In this document: in pieces, positions 48,416 to 61,535 of the stretch
Layout of the letters: the number at the start of each line of letters is the position of its first letter
Position numbering within the stretch: the stretch's first letter is position 1
Source of the DNA: Sphagnum compactum
Lineage: Eukaryota; Bryophyta; Sphagnopsida; Sphagnales
Length of the DNA: 64,000 nt
NCBI GenBank assembly: GCA_965153455.1
Contig: OZ234498.1
Location: 2,480,001-2,544,000 of the forward strand
Direction of reading: 5' to 3'
Translations under genes and position numbers: made by a program
The notes under the pieces: generated by a model
What the model was told of the DNA's origin: nothing
What the model saw: only the letters and a program-made list of their open reading frames with translations
Databases searched by the model: none

Positions 48416-50139
48416 GTCAACTCTTCATTAAATAAGAACAATTGTTGATTTTTGCTTGAAATTGGTTGAAAAATAGGAGTGTAACGCACCAATTAGTAGT
48501 CATTGACCATGCACGGTTCTACTAGGTTGCAAAACCACTTATTCCAACGCCACCACATGCATGAATGCATTTGATGGAAAGTATTAATTGGTAATTACCT
48601 GATTCCAAACCACATTGGGTGGGGTGTGTTGGTGTGCTTTCCAATTTTCCTCATGTAATTTGTAAACTGCATATTTTCAAGCCAACCCCTTTTTGCTATC
48701 TTGGTCATTGGTGCCTCTTGGGGTGCATGAATGGAGGTACATCAAAACCTACACAATTAGAATAAGAATGTCAACCCTGCAATGTGAGGCCAAATCATGC
48801 ACAAGATTCACCCTTTTTTGACTTGCACATGGGGTGGAATTGGCATCACCCATTGAATGTGAGAAAATGACTTTTCACGATGAAACAACATCAACATGGA
48901 GGAAAGGAATTTTAACATAAATGACTTTTGAAGTTGGTGGACACGGAGGAAAGCCAATTGCAAGTTTGACAAGCCATTGAATTGGTCCAAACATATTAAA
49001 AACATTTTTTGACAAGGTGAGACCATGAGATTTCAAGGAGATTTGATCATGGTGTATGATAGTCATCACAATAGAAAGATTTTCAAAATTTTACCTTCAA
49101 AATGGTTTGGGCCATCCATCATTTTAAAGTTCTTTTTTGACAACAACACATGAATTGGTTCACCTTTATGGAGAAGAATATGATAGGGTCAATCACAACA
49201 AACTCAAACATTTTCATAATGGCTAAATAATTATTTCAAAAACCTAATAACAAAATAAGCGTGAAGCAACACCAAAATGGATTACTAGGGGTAGAAGTAG
49301 TAAATAATAATATATGGGTAAAAATATCAATATATATGAAAATAAATAGTACAACTTATGTGCCTTACCTTACCTTGAGACTTATTGACAAGGAACATAG
49401 GCTTGGACTCATGAATCATTTACTTAACTATCTTGGGTTAGACATATTTAAAAGTGAATTATGTGAACTTGACTAAATCCTAGGAAAGAAAATTTTAAAT
49501 AATGTGATGATTCATTCGTAAGGAGGATGATAATTCTAGAACGATAATATGTGACATGATACAATTTATTCAAAATCGATGAATGATTATGTTTGATAAA
49601 TGCAAATGAATGGGACTGAATAATTATCCATTCCTCTTTTCAAGTATTTAAATGGTTCTTTTGGTGAATGATCCCAATGAAGCAAGGTTTCTATGTGAAC
49701 CTAATGAGTTCCCCATTGAGTGTGGTTCACATAAAGGTCAAGCTTTAGGCATGTCAGTGATCCTAGCCCAAAAACATGTAAATTTCAGCTCTTGTATTGT
49801 TTAAGTGTTTTGTACAATGTGTGGGTGTTTTCTGAAAATTTAATTATGTAATTTATCTATGTGTTAATAAGGATTCAACTGGTCACCCTCATAGATTCAA
49901 ACCCTTCCAAAATAATAGGTACAACGTTTTTGCCTACCCTTGGGTTTCAAAAAAAATCAACCTTAAAATAAAAATTATGTGTGGTTCATCTTTTAAAGAC
50001 CTTAAGTTAAAAGTTTAGAAAGTTTTCTTAAAAACTAACTTCATGGGAAAATCAATTCTTTGGATTTACATATGATCTATGGCTTTAAGTGATCCATGTA
50101 ATTGTCAAGCGTTTTGTTGTACGTTACCATGCAGTTCTT
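48416..50139. other. AT-rich spacer, no gene seen
   Basis: No recognisable coding sequence; frames of 60-72 codons show no motifs. If the hAT-like end at 48012 pairs with the one at 50585, this would be the interior of a larger decayed element, but no transposase motif could be found in it. Confidence 0.45.
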
Positions 50140-50440
50140 GGCCACAGTGAACGGGCCGGCACCTACCAGCGCACCATCCACTGGATGTCCGTTAATACTC
50201 AGTTGTGGGTGAACCTCAACTGAGTTAATATTTGGTTTCATCTTGGTAACCAATGTTGTAGGAATTAGGTCTCATATATAGGCAGATGGGTAGGAAAATA
50301 GGCAACTTGTAGGTAAGTAGATGGTTTACACATAGCTAAGGGCTGGTTTTTTTACCTACCTACTAACAACCTGCTTGTGGGTTGTTAGTAGGTAGGCAGC
50401 AAAAAGAACCAACTGAGCTAACCACAATGGTTAGCTAGGG
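50140..50440 (+). mobile_element. small TIR element, copy A (right end missing)
   Basis: Starts GGCCACAGTGAACGGGCC, then CACCTACCAGCGCACCATCC, and runs parallel to copy B at 60085-60453 through ACTCAGTT, TGGTTTCA, CTTGGTAACCAAT and a hairpin to TTAGCTAGGG. The right terminal inverted repeat present in copy B is absent here. The internal hairpin is perfect: 17 bp (50355-50371 with 50380-50396) and an 8-nt loop. Confidence 0.75.
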
Positions 50441-50550
50441 AGATTTTGTAAAGAACTGGAACAAGCGATTCTTTGATTCTGAATTTTCTTCAAATACCCA
50501 GACCTGAAGGGAATTAGAGAGAGAAAAAAAAAAATAATAATAATAAAATT

Positions 50551-50570
50551 ATATATATATATATATATAT
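50551..50570. repeat. (AT)10 microsatellite
   Basis: Perfect AT run directly before R1 copy 1. A similar AT run precedes R1 copy 2 at 63257. Confidence 0.9.
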
Positions 50571-51400
50571 ACCCGCCCAACACTGGTAGCATGCTTGTGT
50601 AAGGTTTGCAGGCCTTCAATGTGGTGTGGCCTCCCACTGGAAAGTAACTTCTTTTTAATAAAAATATAAGCCCAACAACCTCTCGACCGACAAGAGCATG
50701 AAATGACCGACAAGAGCGCCAGTAGCATGAAATGACGGTTTCTCAGCAAAAAAATGATTGTTTCTCATTGGCCAATTACAATGATTGGCCCAGGTGGTGA
50801 GAGCTAAAAATAGTCTTTCACTTTGTACTGTTCATCTAAATGGATGAGCATATATATGAAACTATGAATATATGAGCAGCTAAATGGATGAGCTAAATAG
50901 TCGTCATAGAGGCCATGCTCTTACAGTGCACCCCAAACCGGAGCTACTTGTAGCCCTAGTATTGTCAAAACTTGGGACGGAATGAAAAGTCAGCATGAAA
51001 ACAGTACAAAGGAAAAATCTAAACAGGGGATCGACTAGTTTTCTCACCTAAATTCATATCCAGCGGAATCTCACCCCTAGTTTTTGGATTTGCTTTAGCC
51101 ACACCTTCACTGCAATTTTGAACTTTTTCAATTTTGTGATGTAGCTGAGGTGGTAATCATCCATAATTTAGCCAATTTGGGCTATGAACAAAATATGAAC
51201 AGAAAATGTTAAACATCCTTATAATTTTTAGGCTATCTACTTGAACCACATATAGAAATTTGGAAACAATTTTTGAATTAAAAAAAAAATGGGGAAATTT
51301 TCAGTGATTTGTTTTTTAAAAAGTCATTGAATTTGCAACAAAAAGATTTCTAAAATATTGCATCAGTGTGAAATTTTGGACCAAGGCAGCTTCACCGCTG
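50571..51400 (+). repeat. long dispersed repeat R1, copy 1
   Basis: From ACCCGCCCAACACTGGTAGC onward it is nearly identical to 63272-64000 in the same orientation, apart from a few indels: near 50690 (a small internal duplication of a GACAAGAGC word) and near 50840. It ends in the TTTGTGATGTAGCTGAGGTG / CATCCATAATTTAGCC tail shared with 31.0, 33.1 and 4.3 kb. No coding capacity is seen. It could be an LTR, a non-autonomous element or a segmental duplicate. Confidence 0.8.
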
Positions 51401-54154
51401 CTCATAGTCTTCATTAAATTAAGCCTTGCAGGAATGAGATCCTGCAAATAATCTGAACTGATACCACGTTTCATGAAATGGTACCTAATTTCTCTCACTT
51501 TACAACTACACTCGAATTAGGGATGAACCACGGACTAGAGGGTCAAACTAGTACCCAAAGACAGGCTGACTTTATCCGTAGCATTCTTGGCTGAAAATTT
51601 GCAACACATAATCTGAGTAAAGATTTCAAGTGGCAAATGTCTTTTCAGGTCTGCAGAGGTTTGATAGTTCAAATTAGTGTATAGAGTACTCAGACACTTG
51701 ATGCCTTGGGTGGCATTACCAGAAGAAGGGCCCAAACAAGGAGGCGGGCCTGATTTTGGTCATGCCCATGTCCAAGGGTATTGCACAGTGTAAAAATCTA
51801 TGTGATGTGGATGGTGATGTTGAAGGTGAAGGGGAAGATAATTAGATAATATACAAATTACCAACCTAGCCAACATAAATTAGTAACCTTGCACTCCAAG
51901 ACAAATTATAAAAAAACCATCTCATGCAAAAAATGAGACACTTCCACCTAGGAAAATTCACAATGTTAAACACTCATGGCACTTCATATTATTAAACAAC
52001 ACCCAAAACATAGTCAAAAACATAAGAAGGAAAAATGAATGTCACCATTTGTTTATCATGGAAGAATCAATTAACCTTTTCACAAAACATTGGCATGAAT
52101 TAAAATGGAACATATAATTTGGGCAAAACCAAATTAAAAAATTCCATAATCATTTATTCATAGAATAAATCCTAAAGGTTGCAAGTTGGGATGTCCATCA
52201 TTTTTTTGGTCATCAAACTTGATATCTTCAGCTTCAAAATCAAATTGAAGGTGATCAAAAGTGTCTTCTAGGTGAGAATCAACCAATGGTTTTTAGACAA
52301 ATTCAAACATGTTTTTGTTTTCCTCAAATGCAAGTATGTCTTTATTTTCATCCCTAGAAAACCTTAATGGATATTCTTATATATGTTGCATGAATGATTT
52401 GTGTTAAATACATGAGCACACATAATACAAACAAATCTTTGAAATAAATGCTAAAAATGAATTTTGAATAATACGTATCCTTGTGAAATCAACCACAAAA
52501 TCATCAACAACACAACATGTTCATATCAAAATAAACATGAAAACAATTTTATTTTTCTTGAGCCATGTCATAGAATGTGAATTTTGACACAATGTTTGGG
52601 TCCCTTTGCCAATGTCATTAAAAAACACATCATCCTTGGTGATGTCAACCTCAAAGTTGGCAAGTTTTGCATCAATTTGTAATTTGAAAGGCTTTGAAAA
52701 CCAATGTAAGGTCCTTTCAAAGGGGAAGGAATACATGAAGATAATGAACATACTAACCGTGGTATAATAATATAAATAATTAAATAGTTAATTTGGAAAC
52801 CCAAATAGAAATGAAAGTTTTTGTCATGTATTATAGAAAACAACATGCTACATGGACTTAGGGGACTAATTATTTCCTTTGAATCAAGCTAAACAAGTTT
52901 GAACATTCTCTTGAATATAATCCACTTTTCAAAACTTTGAAAATTGTTGCCAACAAGGTATGCATTAATTTATTTCTACATGTTCCAATCATTTTGATAA
53001 AATGTGAATAGTGCATTACCATCATGCATAAATGAAGTGTTTTTTTAAAAAAATTTAATGAAAGAAGTTGTTGTATTCCAAAGAAATATGTCATGGTTTG
53101 GAATAAATAAGTCAAGTATAGGTACTTTATTTAGGAATTTAGTATTAATGAAATCATCCATGTACGATTGTCATATTATACATCTTGAGAATATAATCTA
53201 CAAATAATGATTGTTTGCCTATGCCATGTTAAACATGCTACCAAATTGTGTTGCAACAATTAGCAAATGTCACAAAGCACCAATTGTTTATTTGATGAAT
53301 GTTTCAAATCTAGTAAAGATTCTAGTCCAACTCCTAGTTTTTTCATGTCAACCATGCCCATGAAAAATGCACTAAATATCAATTTGTTGTATTGGATATT
53401 TGATTTTGAAAGGTGGTGCCAAAGATGTTTTCATAGCAAACATGTTTTTCATTTCCAAGGCACTTGGAAGTTCAATAAACACATCCAAAGTTGTATCATA
53501 AGATTAATGACAAAAGATTTTTCCATAACCCCTTTTACCATAAAATAAAAGACATCAAATGGATTGAGTTTGATATATCAAGCTTCACAACATTTTGTAG
53601 AAAATTATCTTTCAATGTAATGATCATGCAATTTTCCATGACATCAACAGAACACTAGAATCATTTCAAGCATTCATATTGTTAGAACTTGATTTGTTGG
53701 GTATTTATTTTTTGAATAATTAAGATATCATTCGTGTTCCAAATGATCACGACCCCAACACTAGAAGAAATCCCCGAAAATGCAACCAATGCATTTGCAA
53801 CTATTTTGCACCTTTGACCATTCTTGCAACTATGCTACAACTACATTTGCAACTAATGACTTTTTCATCCTACACTTTAAAAAAAAATTCATTCATAATC
53901 ATGCCCATATGTCCCATTAGTTGCAAATGGAACCAAACTTAATTGCACTGTTAGGGTGTTGAGATAGCCCTAGTGGTATACATAGGATGTATTAAGAAAC
54001 TTTTGAAAAGCATGTGTATTTTTGCTAAGTTATATTAGGGGTATAATGGGGGTATGTTTCCATTCACTACCATAAAAGGTGTTTTTGTATGCCAAGTGAT
54101 TTCATTGGATTTTGAGTGAATTCATTGGTTTTAATAAACAGGGACTAGTTGGAA
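51401..54154. other. AT-rich spacer, no gene seen
   Basis: No coding motif or splice-supported frame was recognised; the longest frames (about 80-93 codons at 52568-53548) are low-information. Confidence 0.5.
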
Positions 54155-54189
54155 AGTAGTGAATTCACTAGTCTAGTGAATTCACTACT
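54155..54189. repeat. perfect 17-bp palindrome with 1-nt centre
   Basis: AGTAGTGAATTCACTAG (54155-54171) is followed by one T and then its exact reverse complement (54173-54189). Each arm itself contains the palindrome GTGAATTCAC. It could extrude as a cruciform or bind a dimeric protein. No gene lies within several kb. Confidence 0.95.
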
Positions 54190-55020
54190 AATGAACTGCA
54201 TTCACATTTTGTAGTAATGATTGGTCTATCTATAAAGTTGTATTTAGTTTATATTTAGACAAATTAACTACCTACCTACTTATATATATGCTTGCTTATT
54301 TACTTATTTTAACCTACCAACCTATCTACATATATGTTCACCTACCTACCAAACGTAAGTTATTTACTTATTAATTAGTTAATGATTAATTAGATTCATT
54401 TATTTTAAATTAATTTTAAATTAATATTTCATACTTAATATTTATAATTAATATTACATGATTATTCAAGATACTAGTTATTTATTTACATTATACGAAT
54501 TATTAATCAATTATTTATAAGGAACTAGTTAGTTAATTATTGGTTAGTTAATATTTATTTATTATGGATTATTTTATTATTTATGAAATTATTATATAAT
54601 AATTTATAACTAATATGTTACTTAATAAATATTTAGATATTAATTTGTGATAATTTAGTATTTTCTTTATTTATTTGATTATTTAAAACTATTGATGAAA
54701 ATTTAAAACTAATAAGTTGGTTATCTAATATTATTTAATTAATGTTTTAGACATTTATTTATTTTATTTATGAAAATAAATATTATTATTTATTTATTTA
54801 ATTTTAAATTTTAAAAATATTAATGAAAACTTATAAATAAAAACCTAGTTTATTAGTTATTATTTTAATCATTTTTTTTCTATTTATGACTTATGAATTA
54901 ATAATTTATAACTAAATGAATTAGTTAATTTATTGTTATAAATACTAATTAGTAATTAGTTAGTTAATTAAATAATTAGTTAGTTGCTTATTTATATACT
55001 TTTAAAAATAAAAAAGGAAG
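54190..55020. repeat. extremely AT-rich block of TTAATTAGTTA-like words
   Basis: G and C nearly vanish from about 54360 to 55000. The words TTAATTA, TTAGTTA and TTTATTTA recur in loose order, without a fixed period. Such blocks unwind easily; a role as matrix-attachment DNA is conceivable but unsupported. Confidence 0.7.
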
Positions 55021-55406
55021 ACAAAATATATGAGATCAATTTTCTAGTTGCAACCTAGTTTGCAACTAAGTTGCAACTTTAATTTTTATCCCATACGTTT
55101 TGTCCTCCACTTCCATCTTGAGAACTATATAATGAAAAGGGTGTGTCACACACTTTCACATTAAAAAACACATGTCAATTAAGCCGAGCCAATCAAATAG
55201 GCTTGACTTTCAAAGGCTAAACTTGAAATAAAATAGGATTTAAAAACATAATTTACATCCTAGCCTAGGCCTACTTAACCACCTACAAGTAGTTTAGCCC
55301 TACTTACCTAACATAAGTAGGTAAGGTTAGACTAAGTAGATAAATAAATAGGCTAACCTATTAACTTAGGTGAACTAGGCCTAAGCCTCCCTAGGTTACC
55401 TATAAG

Positions 55407-55590
55407 TTGCCACATGTTTATTTGTAATTCGATAAAAAATTAAAGTACAGATTGCCACATGTCTCCTTGTAATTCAATGAAAAAGTTAACCTACAAATTG
55501 TCACATGTCACCTTATAATTTGATCAAAAAATAACCTACAAATAGCCACGTGTCCCCCTTTAATTTGTTAAAAACTACACTTCATTAGTT
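55407..55590 (+). repeat. four tandem copies of a 45-bp unit with CACATGT/CACGTGT core
   Basis: Units start at 55407, 55452, 55498 and 55543. Each has (T/A)(G)CCACATGTC or TCACATGTC or GCCACGTGTCC, then CTTGTAATTCGATAAAAA-like sequence and (A)CCTACA(A)A. The core is an E-box (CACATG) in three copies and a G-box-like CACGTG in the last. Confidence 0.85.
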
Positions 55591-58500
55591 TGGGCTAGGC
55601 TTCCCTAGGCTAATAAACATGCCACATGTCATATTAGTATTTGTTGTTAGTTGTACACATGGCATAATGTAAGGTCCAACCAATTTAGTTGCATGGCAGT
55701 TGCATAGACCATACATTTTGCATACATATGAAACTATATATCTTGATTTTGACTTCATTCGTTGTCTACAACTAAGGATGCATACACCTTGTCCAAGGCA
55801 ACTATAGGATTTTTAATTGCATATGACGCAAGTGACTAAAAAATAATTGCATAGGCCAATCGTAAATCCATTTTTCTTCTTGTGCAATCAATTGCCATCA
55901 TTCTAGTGTATATGGTTGATGAAGAATTTAGATAAGTCCTTTTTGCGTACACTTGAGCTTTGTAATGTTTGGTCTAGGTGGTGTTGGTAGCTTCCATCAT
56001 CAAGTATGGGAGAGGTGAGGGAACCAATATCTTAACCTATATATATATACATATCTCTAACATGTTGCGCCATTATTATTTTGTTTCCAAGTTTTTGAAT
56101 ATGAAACTAATGAATGTTAGTAAGTAGCTTGTGTTGCCATCTGTAATGTCTTTCATGCATTGTCTTTACACTAGTGCAACTTTTGTACCATTCTATTGCT
56201 AAATGTTGTTTTTCTTATATACTAGGGTTATGAATGCTCATGAGATTAGAGCACATTTAGTAATGAACATTTGTGTGTCATAAAAGCTATTAGGTACGAT
56301 GTGATAGTGTCAATAGATATGAACTTGATCTAAAATGATAGCTAAAGTCAAGGTGCAGATTTGGATAATGGGCTTAGTAGCTAACTCAATGTTTCAAAAA
56401 TTTCCATAGGTATTAATAGTAGGAGGATGCACATGAACTTTTCCCATAATTTCTTGAAGAAAATTTCACACAAATTTCAATGGTGGACTTTACTATAACA
56501 ATGCATGGTTTACGTGAAAAACCAAATCTAGATTAAAAATCTACATTATGGCCCTAAAAGTAGTTCTGAAAGGATTAAATTATGTTATTGATCACCTTAC
56601 TACTAAAAGGAAAAATCAAATAGTTTCATCTTCAACATCTACACATGAGGACTTTTTAACAAGACTTTTACAAATGAAACCCATATGTTTGATTTGAGGG
56701 CACCATAGATAATTAAGTGTAAGCCAAATAAAAGTTTTGAATTGTGTGCTTGATTCCTTTTCTACCCAACATGCACTCTTTGATATTTGATGTGCCTTTA
56801 CAACCTTTTTAATGGACATATAGTTGTGGTCAGGGAAAAGATGAAATTAATCAAGGATGAAAAATTGATTATTGCACAAAGAGCTCATGACACTCCTTTC
56901 CAATACGTGTTTCATGTTTTTTTTTGTTTCAATTGAAGCAAATATGTTTGCCCCAACCCACTAGTACTTGATTATTCATCTTGTTTATTTTTTCTTTGAA
57001 AACGATTTGGTGTAATAATCTCTAGTAAGGTTGTGTGATTATTGATTTGCAACACGAGACTACAACAAAAGGATGATATTGCATTTCCTTTATGTAAGTT
57101 GATTTTATCAAACTGGGAGGGGTAGGAAACATTTGTAATTTCATTGCCTTGATAAATGGTTATGTTGGCATTCCACCCCACATGTAAGAACATTTATTCC
57201 TAGAAGTAGTAGAAGTGGTGGACAACAAACAACCCATACATAGCCATGCATGCGTAGTCACAATAGAAGGAGTCACTTGCGGCAAGGTCTAGGTCCTTTT
57301 CAAGCACTAAATTGCACATGTGGCGTTTTTGTATTGGTTAATAATGCATTTTTAAAAATAGTTTTTCAAGCTAGATAATGGTTGGATATCAAAATTGAGG
57401 CCAAATATGACTCAAAACATATAAATAATTATTTTTTTAACATCATGTTCTCCATGAGAATCAAATGTACAACTTTTCTTTTAGCCATGATGATAAATTT
57501 TGAACTATTTTAGTCATTAAACATGTTTGAAACCATTTTGACCAATCATGTAAGAAGGTTTCAATACAAGCATGTAAAAATATTTTTGCATGATTGGACA
57601 CATGGCCCACTTTTTGTGAAGTATATCATAGCTCGTACAAAATTCAAAAGCATTTGGTGAAGGTTTGAATAATAAAACACATGTTCATAATTTATGGTTG
57701 TTTTTAGCACCTATCAACAAGTCCTTTGCATATGCAAAAGGACCTTCATAACACAATGAAATGACTTCAAATTCATAGGATGATAACTTCATGAGTAAAT
57801 GAACATAATGTAAAAAACTTTATATTTATATCATTTAAATGTTATATGTGATACATGTGCACTCAAATTCTCCTATAGTTTTTAGTTTTGATTTCAATTA
57901 AAAACTTATTCAACATTCAATAACTTCTCCACCATAGATTGAAAGATTATAAAACCAACTTAGTGCACGCATACTCATTGAGGGCTTTCCAATGGTACCA
58001 AGAGCACAACAAGAGGTGTCATGGTTTGAGAGATCTCAATATGACAAAACAAAACAAACACACAACCTTCCTTCATAGATAGATTTCTTGTGGGTAGCCA
58101 AAAATATAACTAAAAAGAACTGTATAGTTTAATTGCTGACTTTGGTTAGAACATCTAATGAATGATTAACACTTCATCTACATCACGAAATTGAAAAAAA
58201 AAAAAAAAACACTGGAACTTGCAAGCAAACTTTATGAGCTAACTTTTATTGTGGAATTTGTGTGTACATAAACTACCTCTAATGTGATACTTATGTTGAG
58301 ACTGTCATCTCTCCATACTTGGGGTACACAAGATGTGCACCAAATTTATTTTCCACTCTCATTTTAGTGGTGTGCAAAAGTCATGGAATGCAAAAGGCAG
58401 CTTATAAGTTGGTGAACTCTTTGCTCACTGAAAGGGGGGTAGAGAGAGAGAAAAAAAATAAAAATCAATGGGAGGTGGGATGTAGCTGCAAAATTCATTT

Positions 58501-60084
58501 TTTCCTCCTGCTTCATTAAAAAAATGATTTTTGCTTTGTTCCCATTGTTGATTTGCTTTGTGCACCTGCTTTACCTGCAAGTAAGCTGTGCAAAAAGTAT
58601 ATTCCAAACAGTGTCCAAAATTCACAGTCAGGTCAGAATTACAGAAACCCCAGCAGGTTGTCTAATATGGTTTCCAAGCCAAAGAAATTCAAAGCCCAAC
58701 CACACCACGTCATCCGTACCAAGGTGGCCGGGGTGTTCCATGAACAGCAGAATCCAGGACTCTTTTAAAAACCTGCGACACAAAGGAACCCACATCTTCT
58801 GGCCTGTCATGTTGTAGTAATGAACTAGCCGCTCATGTACATGAGCTAGAGTTTCTAAGTGTGAAGAGAGTGGTGGAGCTGGAGTTAGATCAAGTCTCAC
58901 ACGTTGGGCCATCGCAGCCAGGCCCCATTCTTCACACACGAAAATCAAGTTGCTGGAAAGCAAAGTAATGTATGCCTTAGACAAGTCACATGTTGCTTGA
59001 ATGCCGGAGATTCAGGAGATTCAAGATGACCACTATCTGGATTGGGTTTCCTGTTTTGTAGAATCAAGCTAGCCGGCCACCAACTTTTTAGAAGTCATGA
59101 GTACAAAAGCATATCCTCACTTTTTCAATATTGTGGTATTAGGCTTCCTGTGGTGTTCATTGAGGGTGGACCACACAATTGGAACTTTTGAGATTGTCTC
59201 CATATTCGTTGGCTGATGCAAAGTTTGCCAAGTGATCACAGAACTGGAACTGACAAAATTTCTAGATGTGTGGCACTGACTGGCTCGTCCCCCAGTTTTC
59301 AATGAGTTCAAGGCAACAGAGTGTGAACTCTTTTGCCATCTAAGGCCCTACTTAATTAGAATTAAGAATTCACCTTTCTTTTCCCCTGAGATCTCAGATG
59401 GAAAGATAGTAAAATAAAATGATGACATGACACCCATTTTCTAATGCACATAGCATGGTATCTTGATGCAAATGCTTAAATTTTACGATTCACTGAATGG
59501 TTTGTCACCCTATAGGGCTACTGCCTCTGGTGAATAATTTTGAAATCCCAAAAAACAGTCATAGGAACTGGGCTGACGAAAAATTTCAAATTGGAAAAAC
59601 TCATCAATGGTGATCTGAAAAAACATTCATGGTCTTCATATGAAAAATTATCAACAAGTACTTATCACGCAACCCCATTCACTGGTAATAAATACAACAT
59701 AAAAACGTTCCTTGCAAAGTTACAATGTTCATTACTGTCAGATTCCACCTGACTTCATTTTGATTCAAAAGTTTAACTTGCATCTTGTTGTATCTGTTCA
59801 CTAAAATAATAATGATAATGATTAAAATATTTTTTCTTCAATTTCCCAGTCTCAAAGTGTCCTTCAACCCAGGGAAAAGCGAGGGGTTAAACTTTAAAGA
59901 CCTGTTTAACTAATACAAGTCTCAGATATGTCAGTTTTTCAATGGCCAAAACAGATTTATTAACTATAAACTTTCTCTCTTCAAAAATCTTAGGATTCTA
60001 TTTTGATTGTTTTCTCATGGTCACTTCTAATAAGTTGACCTTACAGGTTTGCGATTCCCAACATAAGGAATACTACCATACTGG
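55591..60084. other. AT-rich spacer with one unidentified frame
   Basis: No family was recognised. The minus-strand frame 58628-58984 (118 codons) has a less AT-rich, protein-like composition (for example WGLAAMAQRVRLDLTPAPPL and HVHERLVHYYN), with another short frame at 59117-59311 on the same strand. Neither could be joined to a known protein. They may be remnants of a gene or element. A 17-nt poly-A lies at about 58194. Confidence 0.4.
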
Positions 60085-60453
60085 GGCCACAGTGAACCAG
60101 CACACCATCCGTTGGATGCCTGTTATTACTCAGTTATGGATGAACCTCAAATGAGTTAGTATATGGTTTCACCTTGGTAACCAATTATGAGAAATTGGTC
60201 TCATATGTAGGTAGATAGGTAGGAAAATAGATAACTACTAGATAATTAGATAGTTTATACATAGGTAAGGGCAGTTTTTACCACCTACCTACTAACAACC
60301 TGCTCGTGGGTTGTTAATGGGTAGGTAGTAAAAGAAGCAACTGAGCTAACCACCATGGTTAGCTAGGGAAATGGAACCCAACAGAAAACTGTCTCTTGAC
60401 CACTTACCATCCATCCTTCATGGTGCGCTGGTGGGTGCTGGTTCACTGTGACC
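60085..60453 (+). mobile_element. small TIR element, copy B (both ends present)
   Basis: 369 bp. The left end GGCCACAGTGAACCAGCAC and the inverted right end GGTCACAGTGAACCAGCACC match at 18 of 19 positions. Flanks CCATACTGG (60076-60084) and ACATACGGG (60454-60462) agree at 7 of 9 positions, which suits an old 9-bp target-site duplication as made by Mutator-like transposases. An 8-bp reading is possible with shifted ends. No protein is encoded, so it is a non-autonomous, MITE-like element. Confidence 0.8.
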
Positions 60454-61196
60454 ACATACGGGCTGGGTCTCATAGCAACTTGTGACTACATTCATCACAA
60501 GTTACGTTGCATTTAGTTGCAATGGACTATCCCAACAATGGTTCAGTTGGTGAATGGGTTACTCACCAAACCTGTTACACGTCTTAATTAATAACTTAAG
60601 TTTTCCTGGGAATGTATTTGGTGCCTGCAATCAACAGGTGTTAATTATTATTTTTCCTCACCCTTCTCATTACTAAACTTTCCAGCCAGATTTCTTGACT
60701 ATCACAAATGAGCAAAAACATTATGCAACTTTAAAACAAGTTGTAAAACTCGGAGTTTAAGCTTCTTGGGGGAGAACGGTCACCCATATTTTTATTTTCA
60801 AGATGGCCCTTTTCATGTATTTTTTCTAGCTTTATAAATGTTCTAAGAAAGGAAGCAAGTCCTAGACCTCATGGAGCTCATGATGCTAATTATTGGTGAT
60901 AATTAATTATACAAAATATTTAAAGGCATATTGCATTTTTCAAATATAATTAATTGTTCATTCTAAACATAAGCATTTGATGACAAATGTCTAAGAAGAA
61001 TGTTGTAACTATTATGTAAACAAGAAGAATGAATTGCAAGTGTCTCACCTTTAGAGTGGCTAGGGGTTACCTTTTTGATGTGAACCTTTACCCACTGAAA
61101 CAGTGGCAACGTGGTTGCTTAAGTATCCACATTTTTTTTAGGGATCATTTTAGTGCATTTTGGAGCAACTTTCTATTGGTTATTGGATGTAACATT
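60454..61196. other. AT-rich spacer, no gene seen
   Basis: Lies between the TIR element and the hAT relic. No motif or open frame worth noting. Confidence 0.5.
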
Positions 61197-61535
61197 TAGT
61201 GTTGGGCAGTTCTCACTTTTTGTGAAAATCGGCTAGTTTCAGTTCTTACTTCATGTTATGAGAACCTAATCAGTTCTTTAATATACTTTTTTTTTGGGCT
61301 GGTGAGAAGTGATCAAGATTTTTAATTTTTCCAAATTCACCCAGTTTTCAAAATGGGTGGTTCTTGCATATATAATAATAGTCAGTTTTCAAATCCAATT
61401 CTCACAACTCAGGTTTCACATTTTCAGAAATCAAAATTTTATTTAAAAATTAATTTTTTATTCATTAAAATAAAATATTTAACTTAAAAATTACTGAAAA
61501 TATATGGAAACTTGTAAAATAAATTCATTCAAAAT

